DNA of 64,000 nucleotides, taken from assembly GCA_003586115.2 (NCBI GenBank), contig QVOM02000092.1, forward strand, positions 708,591-772,590, given 5' to 3'. Shown here piece after piece: positions 22,257 through 34,440 of the stretch (position 1 is its first letter; the number at the start of each line of letters is the position of its first letter). The notes under the pieces are model-generated. The model saw only the letters and a program-made list of their open reading frames with translations, ran no database searches and had not been told where the DNA came from. The DNA comes from Salvator merianae (Eukaryota > Chordata > Lepidosauria > Squamata > Teiidae). The position numbers were made by a program, and so were the translations under genes.

Positions 22257-22565
22257 GGTTGTTTCCACACTTACCTGTATCTCAAGAGAAGGGGTCTAGG
22301 GTTCTGCAGTCTGCATGCTAGAGCGGGACAGCAGATGTCCCACCTCACACTATAACATTTCATCCATCTTTGATGACGCTACAAACCAGGATAGGGCAGA
22401 AAAACTATGCCCTATCCTGCTCCTGCTGTAACTTCTACAGTAAGTTCTACTAGCAGACAAAGAGCCTTTTTGCACTTTCTACCTTAGAACAAGATAATTA
22501 GTGTGTGGATGGTACCATCTCTAAGCTGCTTTAAAGCCATCTTTTTACTATATGTGGATACAGCC
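22257..22565. mobile_element. MITE, 309 bp, with a second MITE end inside
   Basis: The ends are GGTTGTTTCCACAC and GTGGATACAGCC, flanked by TAA and TCA. The right 55 bp match the right end of 3999-4211 (ctctaa.ctgctttaaag...). At about 22471 a separate left-end signature appears: GAGCCTTTTTGCACTTTC followed by ccttagaacaagataatta. That signature belongs to the 34441-34582 type, which implies a nested or chimeric origin. Confidence 0.6.
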
Positions 22566-24984
22566 TCAAAGTAACATGCAGAAGAGAAACCTAGGCAAAC
22601 AAGTGCTAATACTGTTTTTTTTAATCATTTTAATCCATTTGCATAGCTCAAATTGAAGGACCATATATATTAGATTACAAGTATGAATTACGGCAAACAC
22701 AGGCCTGACATGTAGACTTTTTTTTCCTTTTAAATTTGTAATTACAATATGTAACTTTCCATTCTGCATCCTAAATCCATTTGTAGCTTTTGCTATAAGA
22801 TTTGGAGAGACAGATCTTTCCAGCAAGAGCGGCAGAGGAATGTGTGTATGTGACAGAAAGATAGAAAAGGAGACAGAGAAAATTTGAGCATTGGGAAAAT
22901 AGCCTCGTTCTGCCAGATCATCACACATCCGCTAACTTTGGTGGGGAAGATAATCAGGAAACTGTGCTTCCTTCATGAAAGGGATGAAGCTACTACCATC
23001 ATTATAGTGGAGTACTTCTTCTAAATTTGAACATCTGGGACAGCCTCAGTGCAAAATTTCAACACACAGTATGGGGTAACTGGAGCAGAGTGTAGACTAA
23101 ATCCTTTCTTTCTTGAAAGCAGAAGCAGCCATGCCATGTAGAGATACAGCCAAACACAATACTTGACAGCTTTTTTTCCCCTACATATGGTCCTCCAAGG
23201 GCATGCTGGTAAACTATACTCATAGGAATGGAACCCAGAGTTCCATTTTTTTTTCTCTGCCTTGTCCCATTCTTTTGATTTGCACATTGTGCCTGGGTGA
23301 TGCTAATGAACCTTCTGCCAGATGGCATATTTACTGGCTTTCAATGTATGTCAAGAAACATGTCCCTAGGATTGGCCCCATAAGAATAAAAGGCTCAGGG
23401 CAAATTATATGTTTGGGGGATAGCCTAAAATGTGGTCACCATACTTATCCTTATTCCATCTATAGGTAAGCACAAAAGAAGCCACATCCCATAATGCCTT
23501 CCAAATGGTATAGCATTCTTTTTTTCTATGGTTCTTTCTTCTTTTACCTTGTAGTTTCTTTTTCTTAGTATGTCTTTGAAATTACAGATTTCTTATATGC
23601 TTCAAGGCAGGAATCTTTAGTCCTTTCAACACAGCATAGGCTATCCTGTGCTGCGCTGGCCCAGGCTACATAGTCCAGCCCATGGTGGGCTGGGATATGA
23701 GTATTGTCTACCGAGGGCTGTCTGCATTGAGGACAGACTATCTGGGCCCAGTCCCAAGGGCTGGGAGAGAAAGTTCCTGGCCTTTCAAGTCACTGGGCAG
23801 GACTTAGAAGTTCCCAGCCTGGGTTTTTTTGGCTGCATGCTCAGGAGCAGCACATTTCTGTCCACTTCTGCATCCCCAGCTGAAAAGGGACCAGGCCCAT
23901 GGGAAATGCTGTTCACATACACTTTGTGATCCAGAATGTCATCAGTAGTTTACTGGTGCACTACTTTTAATGGGTCCATCAGTGGAATAGGATAGTGACA
24001 CCATTTTGATGCCATATCCCACTGTATAGCCTAGTCCCATGGGGTCAGGCTGCTCAACCAGGAGTGGAGACTTTGATATTCCACATCAGCATATGGAAGG
24101 CAGAGGCCTGGCATGCTCCATAAGTCAGTATACCAGACCATACAGAAAGGGTATTTGCATTGAAGTCTAATATACTCCTTGAAGTTTTTTTTCAAGCCCC
24201 ATCCTTCAAAATGGAAGACAAATATATTAGATGCAACACTGACCATCATTATCTCTATAGTTATCAGCTCATAATGGGCTTGCACACTGTGCAAGCATAT
24301 GGCACACTGGATAAATGTAGTTCTTGGTCCATTATGCTGTATTAAAGCATATTACATATTATGCTTGTTGAAGAGCTACATATGGCTGGAAAGAGGAAGG
24401 AGGATAGATCATGCCTTAGCTGTGATAGATTTCACATTTCATAGATGACTTACAAGTCATTATCTATCCATTTATCCTGGCAATTACCTGTAATTTCCCA
24501 AATAAAAGATACAGCTGACATAGCCCAGTCAGTATTCCCAATACTGTTAACTCGTCCTTGACCAAGGACACATCAATTAAGAGTTTTAAATGTTGATTCA
24601 GATCTAATAGGAAGCCAGCTGAATAACATTGAAACATGGATGATATGATCATAGCAATGAAAGATTAAGAAAGGTTTATTTTTTAAAACAAAACAACTTA
24701 AAAATTAAGTATTGCTATTGTCAAAAGCAATTTAAATATCACTCTTACACTACAACCCTATATGCACGTAATAAACCCCACTGAATTTGTGTTGAGTTTG
24801 TGTTGGATTACACCAAGTAATCTTGAGATAGATGCTCAAAGGACTAAATTGTCGATAAACTGCAATAAATGCATTTGTTCAGGTGCAAAAGTGTTACATA
24901 ATACAACTTGCTGATACTCTCAGAATAGAAGTGAGAAAAGTTCACAGCCATTGGCAAAATATATAAAAACTATATCAATTATCT
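22566..24984. other. unannotated stretch, one GC-richer block
   Basis: 23630-23930 is GC-richer, with inverted words (agtccagcccatggtgggctggga), and holds a 93-codon frame without domains. A gcttgcacactgtgcaagc palindrome lies at 24280-24298. No repeat borders or genes recognised. Confidence 0.35.
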
Positions 24985-25480
24985 ATTTAAGATATTTTTA
25001 TACCATCTTTCACAAATAATGCCAGGTAATGAAATAAACTAAGGAACTGTTCACATTTAACAGCCTGGTATGGTATAGTAATACCATATCAGACCATAAG
25101 GATTGGGCATGGAGGCAAACATTCGCGCTTTAAGGGCTGGAACAGCCCCATAGTGGGCCACCACTCAAAGTGCGAATGGTAGGCCCAATCACCATGACAG
25201 TGGCTGCAGCTGACCGGGAGCCATCCAGTTGCTCCCAGTTAAGATGTGGACAAGGTTTCAGTTGTCCACAGCTAGTAGCATTTGGGAGCAGCTGGAAGCA
25301 CTCCTGGATGCAGCAGCGGTGTCATACAGACAGGTCTGTCTGGTGAGCATCTGGCAGATCACCAGTAGATAAGTGCAAACAGGTCCTAAGTTAAAAATAA
25401 AATCATCACCTCAAAAACTGTATGAAATAAATACAGTAAAAAAAACAGTATAAAACTGGCAATAACCACCTACCATCCAA
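24985..25480 (-). repeat. LINE 3'-tail remnant split by a MITE
   Basis: 24988-25042 (atatttttataccatc...aataatgcc) and 25387-25475 (gttaaaaataaaatcatcacctcaaaaac) read as one reverse-orientation LINE 3' tail when the MITE between them is removed. Family L2/CR1 by resemblance only. Confidence 0.45.
25043..25386. mobile_element. MITE, PIF/Harbinger-like, 344 bp, TSD TAA
   Basis: The ends are GGAACTGTTCACATTT and AAGTGCAAACAGGTCC, with perfect TAA duplications at 25040-25042 and 25387-25389. The interior includes a cctggtatggtatagtaataccatatcag inverted patch and ggagcagctggaagcactcctgg. No coding capacity. Confidence 0.8.
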
Positions 25481-27255
25481 TTGACTCACAATTTAAACAG
25501 ACTACAAAAACTCAATCATGTCTAGTCCTTGAATTTTAAGGAATCAACATTTTAGACAAAGCTAGGTAGATAAAAGCACAGCAAGAGTACAACCTGATCA
25601 GTTTTCTAGCTCTCATGTAGATGAAGTTTTTTGAATGTAACAGTTTAGGAAGTGAACAGGCAGTTATGGCAGAGTTTCAATTAAATTCAAGGAGGGAAGG
25701 TTCAATATTTTATTCCACTTCAGGTTCTAAGGAAATTATCCAGATAAAAGAAATATACACCATTGCCACTTTTTGCTTCATTTCCCTAATTATATTGATT
25801 TTCAATGTATATCAGAATTACTTCTGCATCTTGACTATATCTGCATGTAGAACTCATACTGCATATACTGTATAGTTCATACCTGAGGTTTCAGGTATCT
25901 TCTAGTAAATATCTTGCCCATCTTTTTGCATCTAAAAGGTGAAAAGACACCATTGTTAGGTATATGTGGTTGTTGTTTTTTTAAGAAATCTATTTTTATT
26001 TAAACCTGATATCTCTGCTTGTCATCTGTCAAATGCTACTCACAAACTCCAGAACGATAGTTTTGCATTTTACTCCATCACTCCACCCCATCCCAGTCCA
26101 AGTCCTTTCACTGTAGCTGTATTTGGTTATTGACTGAAATCTTGCACATTTGTGGTAAATGAGGCTTCAAAAACACTTTGTCAAAGGCACAGTTTGGAAA
26201 TACAGTATGCTGACAAATGCAATCTAAAATGAAGGCTGATTACCTTTGCCAGTTCAGAACAGACTGTCACAGAGCTATATTCTGAAACATAATCAATACC
26301 ATTGACTCCAAGTTGATTCTCAGACCTATAAAGGCCAGTTAAATAAAAGTTGTGGAAGAGAAAACTTTTTCAGGTTTTATACAGGGGCTCCTGCTGTACT
26401 GGAAACTGTGTTTCCAGGCTGTGAGGCCTAAAGGAGCTGCTACTAAAAAGCAGAACAAATCAGCTAATTTTCACCTAATTGAGAGTTCACTGCTTCAATA
26501 AGTTGCCACTCTCAGTTTTCCACTTATTGTACTTGGAAAGAAGTCCCTCATTGGTTTAATTCAGACAATGAAAAATCCCAACACCTCAGAGCCACCTGCT
26601 CCTCCCCAGTTTTTTCTCCTCTTCTTTCAGGAGAGACAGAAGATGGATAAATGTGATCATTGGAGCTATTTTTTCAGGCTATGCGAACCAGGAAAACTGC
26701 ATGTATAGTCAATAAAAAAAATTCAGGAACAAACATTTATGTTTTAACTCTCATCACTACTAGCATGGTAACTTTTTACATTGTAGATGTGTTCTTTTGT
26801 ATGCAATTCAAAAAACATAAATATGTAAATATGTAAAAACATGAAAATTTTAAGACATTCCCCCCAGGGGAATTTTTTCACAGAAATCATAAGGTTTAGC
26901 TGCATGAATGAAAAACATGTGGAATACAAAATAACTCTGCCATTCATAAATTAATTTTTGACTCATACTCAAGAGAGTTAACGTACAAAAATAGAAGTTA
27001 TTAGGAAAATATATAACTGGATAGGAAAACCCATATCCTAAGATATTTAACTACATTTTGCTACAAAAAGATAGGAAACAAAAGCTTGAGAATAAGGAAG
27101 TGAGATAGCCAACCAATCAAAAGCAAGTAGACTAAAGACAAAGAGGAAGCAGAAGAAGAAATCCTATATCGACTCAATCCTATATTTCCCCTAGCAGTCA
27201 ATGTGGCAGAAGTTACAAAAGACGCAATGCTTCCATCAAAGCTTGTTCAGTAATA
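25481..27255. other. unannotated AT-rich stretch
   Basis: No repeat ends, genes or RNA features recognised. Confidence 0.4.
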
Positions 27256-27258
27256 ATA

Positions 27259-27683
27259 GGGTGTTTTTGCACTTGGTGCCTTAGAGCAGGATAACTATCA
27301 TCTTCGAAGGTGGAATGGACCCCACAGCACACACACTGTCCATGCTGCAGGACCCTAGAATGGATACCAAGGATACCAGCATTTGCACTGTGATTGCTGG
27401 TGTCCTGATCCTGATCCTCACCATGACGGTGGTTGCGAAGCATCCGTCCACTGCCATGGTAACCAGCAGCACTGTGGATCACGCAGGCACAAGCATAGCC
27501 GGGTTGTGCCACTTGCCACACATTCGCACCCAGATACAGGCGCAAACATACTTTACCAGGAGCAAGCTAGCTGCTCCCAATCAAGTTGTGGAGAACAATT
27601 TAATGCTCCACAGCTAGCTGGTATGGACGCAGTTCCCTAGTGAGCCTGCAGACACTCACTAGGAAACAAGTGCGAAAACACCC
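27259..27683. mobile_element. MITE, PIF/Harbinger-like, 425 bp
   Basis: The ends are GGGTGTTTTTGCACTTG and AAGTGCGAAAACACCC, with ATA and ACA flanks. The interior begins gccttagagcaggataactatc, the word shared with 27751, 34441 and 40394. It continues with gctggtgtcctgatcctgatcc and ctgccatggtaaccagcag blocks. Overlapping frames on both strands (up to 110 codons) have no transposase features. Confidence 0.75.
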
Positions 27684-27750
27684 ACAGTTTCTATTCACTA
27701 CTAGTTCAACAAACTTGAAGGAAGCCAAAGGACTTACTTAGATGGCATTT

Positions 27751-27924
27751 TAGCCTATTCGCACTTGTCACCTTAGAATGAGATAATTATGAGCTTCAGG
27801 TAAGGTTCCAGACTGCTATTTACTGCACCAGTGGTGGTAGCAATTGGGAGCAGATAAAGCCCACTCCTGGCCACTCAGGCCTCTGTCAAGTGCAGAAGCA
27901 CTAGTTCCAAGTGCGAATAGGCCC
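27751..27924. mobile_element. MITE, PIF/Harbinger-like, 174 bp
   Basis: A decayed left end (TAGCCTATTCGCACTTG) faces AAGTGCGAATAGGCCC; flanks are TTT and TTG. It contains ccttagaatgagataattat next to the left end and gccactcaggcctctgtcaagtgcagaagc near the right end. It lies 67 bp from the preceding copy. Confidence 0.75.
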
Positions 27925-28862
27925 TTGGACTGGGATTTTGTCTCCATGGTTCCCTTCTCATGTAGGTGAGTGAACCCCAAGCCTTCTCAGTCATTCTTAA
28001 GCTCAAATGAAGTAAAACAAAGCACCTCAAAGGTAGCTTCAAGATGGTTTTGAGACTGTCTGGAAATGAAATTGTTCACATGCCAGTCTACTACTATCCC
28101 CACTCATATGAACATCATAGGTTACAAAAGGTGGAATGAGAACATAAGACTCACCCAGTACTACCACTAAAGTGCTATTGAGAGACTTATTTTACTATGT
28201 ATGAATGCAGACCCAGCAAGAGGATAAACAGTGGATGTTATTCTTATCCATCTGTGGTTGGTCCTTGGTAATGGCTATCTTTCCTCCCTCAATTATAGCT
28301 ATACTTGGGTTCTGTGAGAAAAAGGATATCAAAACATTCATCCAAGAGTTCTTAAAAACCTCAAAAGTGAAATTGCTGAACTTCTAGCAAAAATATATAA
28401 TCTTTCCCTAAAATCAGGCTCTGTGCCTAAAGACTGGAGTGTAGCAAATGTAACAAAAGTGAATCCAGGAATGATCCAGGAAATTACAGACCAGTCAGCT
28501 TAACATCAGTTCCAGAAAAAGTGATGGAAACTATAATTAAGGATAAAATTACAATACACATAGAGGACCAAGCATAGCTAAAAGAAAATCAGCACGGCTT
28601 CTACAAAGGTAAATCATGCCTTGCAAACTTGTTAGAATTCTTTGTTAATAAACGTGTTAATAAACATGTGGATAAAGGTGACCCAGTTGACATTGTCTAT
28701 CTGGTCTTTCAGAAGGCTTTCAACAAAGTCCCTCATCAAAGGCTCCTGAATAAACTCAGCAGTCATGGAATAAGGTGACAGGCCCTGTCCCGGATTGGTA
28801 ATTGGCTAAAGGACAGAAAACAGAGAGTAGGAAAAAATGGTCAGTTCTCAGAGTGTAAAGAG

Positions 28863-29093
28863 GTGAGAAGGTTCCCGCAATGTTCAGTATTAGGATTCCT
28901 GCTTTTTAATTTATTCATAAATGATCTCGACACGGGGGTAAGTAGTGAGTTAGCAAAGTTTGCTCATGACACTAAATTATTCAGGGTAATAAAAACTGAA
29001 AGTGATTGTAAAGAGTTCCAAAGGGATCTCTTTACAGTGGGTGAGTGGGCAAAGAAGTGGCAAAGCACTTCAATCTTAGCAAGCACAAAGTGA
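28863..29093 (+). pseudogene. CR1-like RT catalytic segment with FADD changed to FAHD
   Basis: A 76-codon frame holding PQCSVLGFLLFNLFINDLD (residues 5-23), KFAHDTKLF (residues 32-40) and the following connection. The first aspartate of the catalytic FADD pair is histidine. It overlaps the next frame by 49 bp, where a frameshift separates the RT from its C-terminal region. Confidence 0.75.
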
Positions 29094-29635
29094 TGCACAT
29101 TGGGGCAAAGAATCCCAATTACGCTTATAAACTGATGGAGCCTGAGCTTTCTGTGACAGACAAGGAAACGGATCTTAGGGTTCTGGTTGACAGCTCAATG
29201 AAGGAGTCAACCCAGTACGTAGCTGCAGTGAAAAAAGTAGATTCAGTGCTAGGGCCAATTAGGAAGGGAATAGAAAACAAGTCAGCAAGTTTCGTTGTGC
29301 CTCTTTATAAATCTATGGTGAGACCATACTTGGAATATTGTGTACAATTCTGGTCACCTCACCTCATAAAAGATATTGTGGAACTGGAGAAGGTGCAGAA
29401 AAGGGCAACCAGAATGATCAAGGTGCTGAAACGCCTTCCCTACGAAATCAGGCTGCAACGCCTTGGCCTCTTCAGCCTTGAAAGACAGTATTTAAGAGAG
29501 GACCTGGTTGAAGTATATAAAATCATGCACGGTACGGAAAAAGTAGATAGAGAAGCATTCTTTTCTCTAATGCACAACACTAGAACCAGGGGGCACTCTC
29601 TGAAGCTGATGGCTAGGAGAGTCAGGACTGACTAG
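29045..29635 (+). pseudogene. CR1-like ORF2 C-terminal fragment
   Basis: A 196-codon frame, the longest in the window, with the usual CR1 ORF2 C-terminal order. KVMHIGAKNPNYAYKL (residues 15-30) is followed by LRVLVDSSMKES (about 44-55) and the [17 protein letters not shown] box (about 91-107). After these come ELEKVQKRATRMI (about 113-125) and YEIRLQRLGLFSLERQYLREDL (about 133-154). It ends in a stop at 29633-29635, before the final RVIHLWNxLP-type motif, which continues in another frame just downstream. Confidence 0.8.
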
Positions 29636-29981
29636 GGGAAGTATTTTTTCACCCAGAGGGTCATTCATCTATGGAATTTATTACCAGAAGAGGTGGTGAC
29701 AACCTGGATAGCTTTAAGAATGGATTGGAGAGATTCATGGATGTCAGGCTTACCAGTGGTTACTAGAATGTATGTCTAGGTACTGCCTCCAGGTTAGAAA
29801 AACAGGAAGGATGCCTGTAAAACCCATTTGCAGGGAGTCAAGAGCAAGTGAAGGTTTACCTTTTTATTCTGCTTGAGAATGCCCAGAAGCAATTGGTGAG
29901 CCACTGTGTGAAACAGGATGTTGGACTAGATGGGCTGTGGCCTGATCCAGCAAGACTCCTCTTACGTTCTATGTTCTTATG

Positions 29982-31262
29982 ATTTAATATTAAGCCATGC
30001 TTCAATCCTCATTTATGTTCACTAAGAATTCAGAATAGACCAAAAATACAGGATATAAATGTGACCCCAAAAGGATAAAAGTAAAGGAAAAAGCAAATAT
30101 GTCATTTGTTATCAGCCAAGCAAATATGTTTAAAGTGATTTTAAAAATAATAAAATATATTCCAAGTAATGAAATTGTCATGCAAAGAACAAGCATGAAA
30201 ATGATGTGAGTACTCAAAAGGAGAAAATGTTCAAGAAACAAGGCAAGTTTTCTACTGCCTGTATACTCAGATAAATGATTATCTGTTTATTTTTATAATA
30301 TTCTTTTAATTTTAAGGAAATTGGTTTGATAGAAAACACATGACTTCTTCATTTTTTGTTTTTACCTTTACAATTTAGAATACACTATTTTTCTTTATTT
30401 GTGCTTTAAGGAAAACTCTAATTTAACTAAAAATGAACAAGGAAGCACTCATATGTCTATTGCTATAATTGTTATAATTCCAACTACAAATTGGATGAAA
30501 ACAAAGTTGAGGACATAACTCCTTTACAGGGTACAATTCCCAGCCTTTCTTTAATTGACTGTTGAAGCACAGATTTTTATGTGGTGATGGGTTCTGAACA
30601 TGCTTTTTTGTATGCAGAGTCCAAAGAAGCCACAACACAATGTGACCTTCAGGTTAAATCATGACTAGCCACCTGAGTTTAGAAAGAGATGGAATTTATT
30701 CCCTTCTATATTTTTGAGTTGTCTAGCCAAACATGAACAATTGAATAAGTGAGGGTGAAGGACATAGGCAATTTTGGGAAACTTTCAGGATTAATAGGTA
30801 GATGAAGTTTACGTTAAGGATATGATAGCAGTTTCCACCCAGTCCATTTCTACCAGCCCACGGGGATTTCCAGGAAACACACTGGCAGCTGGAGCACTTC
30901 CAAACGATAAAACTATGCCCAGAAATGCTCCATAGGAAGACTACCTTAAAGTGGTCTCCCCTGAATTCCTGGAGTAGAATCTGTTCCAGCAGACAGGTGG
31001 TGCCAACTGGAGTGGCCCACACACACAATACACAGAGGCTGGTGCCATTTTGCTGGCTCCAAAAACAACTCAGTTCTGGGGCCAGCTCAGGCAACCACCT
31101 TGTAGATGACACTGCACTCCTTGGTGACTCTTCTTTTTCTGGCCTAAATCACTTGATTCAGGCCAAGGAATAGTCTCCAAAGCATGTGCCAAGGTATGCA
31201 GTGTGGAAGCAGCTACTGTGGAACTTCCTTCAGTACCACATATTCAGAAACAACAAATTTCA
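29982..31262. other. unannotated stretch
   Basis: A 129-codon minus-strand frame (31112-30723) and a plus-strand shadow occupy a slightly GC-richer block at 30830-31180. No protein family, signal or repeat end recognised. Confidence 0.35.
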
Positions 31263-31285
31263 AAATAAGTGGCAGTAGCCTGCAT

Positions 31286-31578
31286 TGGTAGAATGTAGGC
31301 TTTCACGGTCAGTTTCAATCTCATTTATAGTAGTTTTGGGGCTATTGTGCCGTGTTCTATAGTTCTTCTAAGAACCTAAGCTTTCAGACAAAGCTACGAT
31401 GTCTAACTTAAGAGGATCTGACTTCTGAAAGATTCAAAACAACTGTCTCTTCCAGACAGTTCGACTCTTCCAGAAGTCAGATCCTCTGAAGATGGACATC
31501 GGAGCTACGTCTGAAAGCTTAGGTTCTCTGATGAATTATAGAACACGGCACAATAGCCAAAAAACTCCTACAAATAAG
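31286..31578. mobile_element. inverted Penelope-like insertion with 12-bp TSD
   Basis: The 293-bp insert is flanked by perfect repeats AGTAGCCTGCAT (31274-31285, 31579-31590). It consists of two inverted arms, 31330-31427 and 31471-31571, around a short centre. Arm words (ggctattgtgccgtgttcta; agatcctctgaagatg in the other direction) resemble the terminal sequence of Penelope-like elements known from squamates, in which ggctgtgtggccgtgttct is followed by an inverse of cctctgaagatgcc. Inverted partial termini are common in that group. Family name is inference; insertion and inversion are directly visible. Confidence 0.7.
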
Positions 31579-31610
31579 AGTAGCCTGCATGTTGATGTGG
31601 GCTAGGTCAA

Positions 31611-32024
31611 GCCCTGCCTACACCAATCATGCTTTGTTTGCACTGGACAAAGTTTGGATCAAGGTACAGCAAGTCCAGTGCTGGTATACCAGACCATGGA
31701 GGTATGTGGAGGTACATACCATGGTTTGGTATACAATTTTGGACCCTTTTTGGCAGCACTCCAGGAGATGCCATCTGAAGTGGGTCTACCACAAAACCAG
31801 CCAGGCCTGAAACTCTGAAGGCTGGGAACTTTTGTTCTTTGCCTTTGGAACCTCTTTGGGCTCTTCAGAGGCAGTGGCAAGGGCTGGAGCAGAACAGGCC
31901 ATCCACATATGGCCAGCCCTGTTCCACACCACTGGCAGCCAATCCCAGTTTGGGACCGGTAGCTAGCTCTGGGAGGGAGTTGCAGGCTTCACCGGGAACA
32001 ACAGATGTGAATGTAGAAAGGGCC
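31611..32024. mobile_element. GC-rich DNA element, probable MITE
   Basis: The right end GAATGTAGAAAGGGCC matches the inverse of the group's GGCCCTTTCTACAC ends. The left end (GCCCTGCCTACACC) is decayed. A foldback pairs ggtataccagaccatgg with ccatggtttggtatac at 31680-31735. Overlapping short frames on both strands carry no domains. Confidence 0.5.
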
Positions 32025-33530
32025 TATCTCTCTCTAGGCCCCTGATACAAATCTGACAATGTGTAGAAATATGTGCATTTGTTTCCACTCACTCTTTGCT
32101 TGTATATTAATTTATAAAGAAAAAAATACAGGGATGCTTGAAGAATAAAATAATTAAAGTTTCATTTAACACAGCATACTTTAGTTCTGAGATGGAATGT
32201 TAGGCTTGAGTGATATATCTCTAGTCTTTTTTCATCCTAAAGAAGGTAAATTCAGCATCAATGCTCCTAGGAACTTTTAAGACTGTGTGATAAATGTACT
32301 ATGTTTCTCCTTTCTTGAGCTTTTAGACTTATTGGTATTCCATTCAGATTTATTTTCTATTAGAATTCATCTTCTCATAGTTTCATGTTTCTGAGCTGAA
32401 GTTTTAATCCTCTGTTTGAATTTTTACAATTAGCTGCTCCAGAAATTATTATGTTGTCACAAAGAGAAGATTAAGGCTCCATGTGTGAGCGATCATCAGG
32501 AAGACATGATCCCTGGATATGTAGCAATATGAACCCCATACTAATGAAAAATAAATGCCAAGTTATACGTATGTTAAAATGAGTAGGAGTTAAATTCTTA
32601 TGGGACACAGAATTGTTCAGCATGCATTTTCCAGGGTCATCAAAAGTCATCAATATGAAATTTGTAGTTTTATATACTGACTGTATGTTGATTTCCAATC
32701 CAAAACAGAATAATGAACTGTGAACTTTACTCTAAAACAAGACTTGACTATTTTATTTCAATGTATGTCAACTCAATGGGGTAAAGCAATGTGAGCCCAC
32801 AAATGTATTAGATCAAAGGGTGGTTTGTGGAAATCAAAGTGAAATTTCCAGGTGTTACCTGGAGCCTCCAAACTATCTTGAAGTCCCAAAGCATGCTGGG
32901 ATGAAAATTGGCCTGTAAATGGCTCCTGTCTAAGGAAAATTAACGTTGACCTTTTAAGTAGTAATTTGTTCAATATTACAGCAATTTGCCTAGCCTTTAA
33001 GAATGCATATTGGAGAGGAAAATGGGTATGAACAAAATTTAAGATATATTGAATCTCATTGTGGTGACTGCTTTGGGAACAATAAATGCTTTATATGCTT
33101 GCTTGTAAGCCACCTACAGAACTTTGTAGTTGGCTAGCTATACAAATATACGGTAGTTGTCTGTCAATCGTTGTGTGGTGCACCTAGTGTACCTGCAAAA
33201 TATCTGTGTGATAGTCACCTTTTGTTTCTAACTTTCAGTGCTAACTAGCAATGTTGCTTTGACAGCATTGCAAATAGAAAGTTGAGTGCTTAAGTCTCTT
33301 CTGCCAATACATAACCTCTCCACAGCAAGTCCCATGCAGTGCCTTGATGTGGCAACAGATGTTTACTAGGCATCAAGAGGCCTCAGGTAAGAATGCAAAG
33401 ATCTCAGAAGATGTGTGACACTCCTGACCCAGCAGTATGTGTGTATTTTGGTTCTCACAAGCAAAATCCCCACATATGGGCAAATAGCCTCAATGTCTTG
33501 TGAGTGCCTTGGGAAACAGAGGGCCTGTTC
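32025..33530. other. unannotated stretch
   Basis: A possible LINE-tail word (ttgtaagccacctacagaactttgtagttgg, about 33105-33135) is the only hint of a repeat. No gene recognised. Confidence 0.35.
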
Positions 33531-34032
33531 ACACTTATGACAGTATAACATTCTAATTAACAGGGTCTGGGCCGGGCAGGATCAGGTATGGTGAGGAGTG
33601 TTCACACTTGTCAGCACTGGAACAGTTTGTGAGCTGACCAGAAGGGGGAGCAGTGCAAATGGGAATGCACTAGTTAGGTAGCTGGATCTGGACTTGGGTC
33701 TGAAACAGCTATCAGGGTCCAGACTCCAAGGTCCAAACCTGGGTCTAAACTGTCTGATGGCACCTGCACAACCACACAGTCCCCCACCCTGCCACCGTTC
33801 CACACCAGGAAGTGGTGCAAACGCACCTTTCCTGATTGACCTTTCCTGATCTGCACCTGATCATGCAAGTCAGTTAGGAGACTACAATTTAGTTGATCAC
33901 AGCTGATAGCCTTCAGGTGAGCATCAGGTGCATTTCTGTAGGTTTCAAGACAGCTGGGGCTGTTTGCTGGTGCGAGTGCTCCATTTCAGCAAGTGTCCTG
34001 GAACGTTCCTCTTGCTAAGTGTGAACAGGCCC
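33531..34032. mobile_element. MITE, PIF/Harbinger-like, 502 bp, TSD AGA
   Basis: Perfect inverted ends GGGCCTGTTCACACTTA and AAGTGTGAACAGGCCC, with perfect AGA duplications at 33528-33530 and 34033-34035. The interior is non-coding and contains tccagactccaaggtccaaacc and a right-hand ccttcaggtgagcatcaggtgc segment. One of the best-preserved borders of the group. Confidence 0.85.
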
Positions 34033-34437
34033 AGAAAAGCTAAAGGAGTAAACCCTAACAGAAAAAAAATGACTCCACAGTCACTAGCAGCCTGTTCCTT
34101 GAAGCTGAACTCCATAAATGCATTGACAAGCAGGTGTCTACAATGGCATGATTTCTTGTAGGGTCTGGGAGAAGCCCATGCTGACCAAGATGAAGCTCCT
34201 ACCAGGCTTTTGAACTTAGCACCTTCCTATGTGGTAGTGACACCTGGGATTTATATGCCTGATAGGAGTGTCAATTGAATTATTTCCATCATCTCCTCTT
34301 CTTTCTTTTTTTTTACAGTGCAAAAAAGACAAACAAAGCAGTAAAGTTCCCAGATGAATGATCTGGCACTGTGCTGTGGTGGCAGCAAAACTACACTGAT
34401 ACTTTTAAAAAAGTGCAGGAACACCAAAACTTTCTTC
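34033..34437. other. unannotated stretch
   Basis: No features recognised beyond a T-run near 34306. Confidence 0.4.
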
Positions 34438-34440
34438 AAA

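Larger units (their letters stand above)
28337..29981 (+). mobile_element. CR1-like LINE, 5'-truncated, dead, ends TTCTTATG
   Basis: Starting at an RT segment (catccaagagttcttaaaaac), the element runs through the remaining RT and C-terminal regions. The typical squamate CR1-like 3' end is actagatgggctgtggcctgatcc followed by cttacgttctatgttcttatg. Several RT motifs are degraded. The segment normally F.KAFDKV reads VFQKAFNKVPHQ, PQGSVLG reads PQCSVLG, and the FADD catalytic box reads FAHD. Frame breaks lie at about 28780 and 29045-29093. The copy cannot retrotranspose. Confidence 0.85.

Noticed and set aside
30723..31112. 129-codon minus-strand frame
   Set aside because: Cysteine- and tryptophan-rich but without a recognisable pattern, signal peptide or splice sites; plus-strand frame overlaps.
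31286..31578. Hammerhead ribozyme in the Penelope-like arms
   Set aside because: I looked for the CTGATGA...GAAA core in both orientations and did not find a convincing pairing arrangement.
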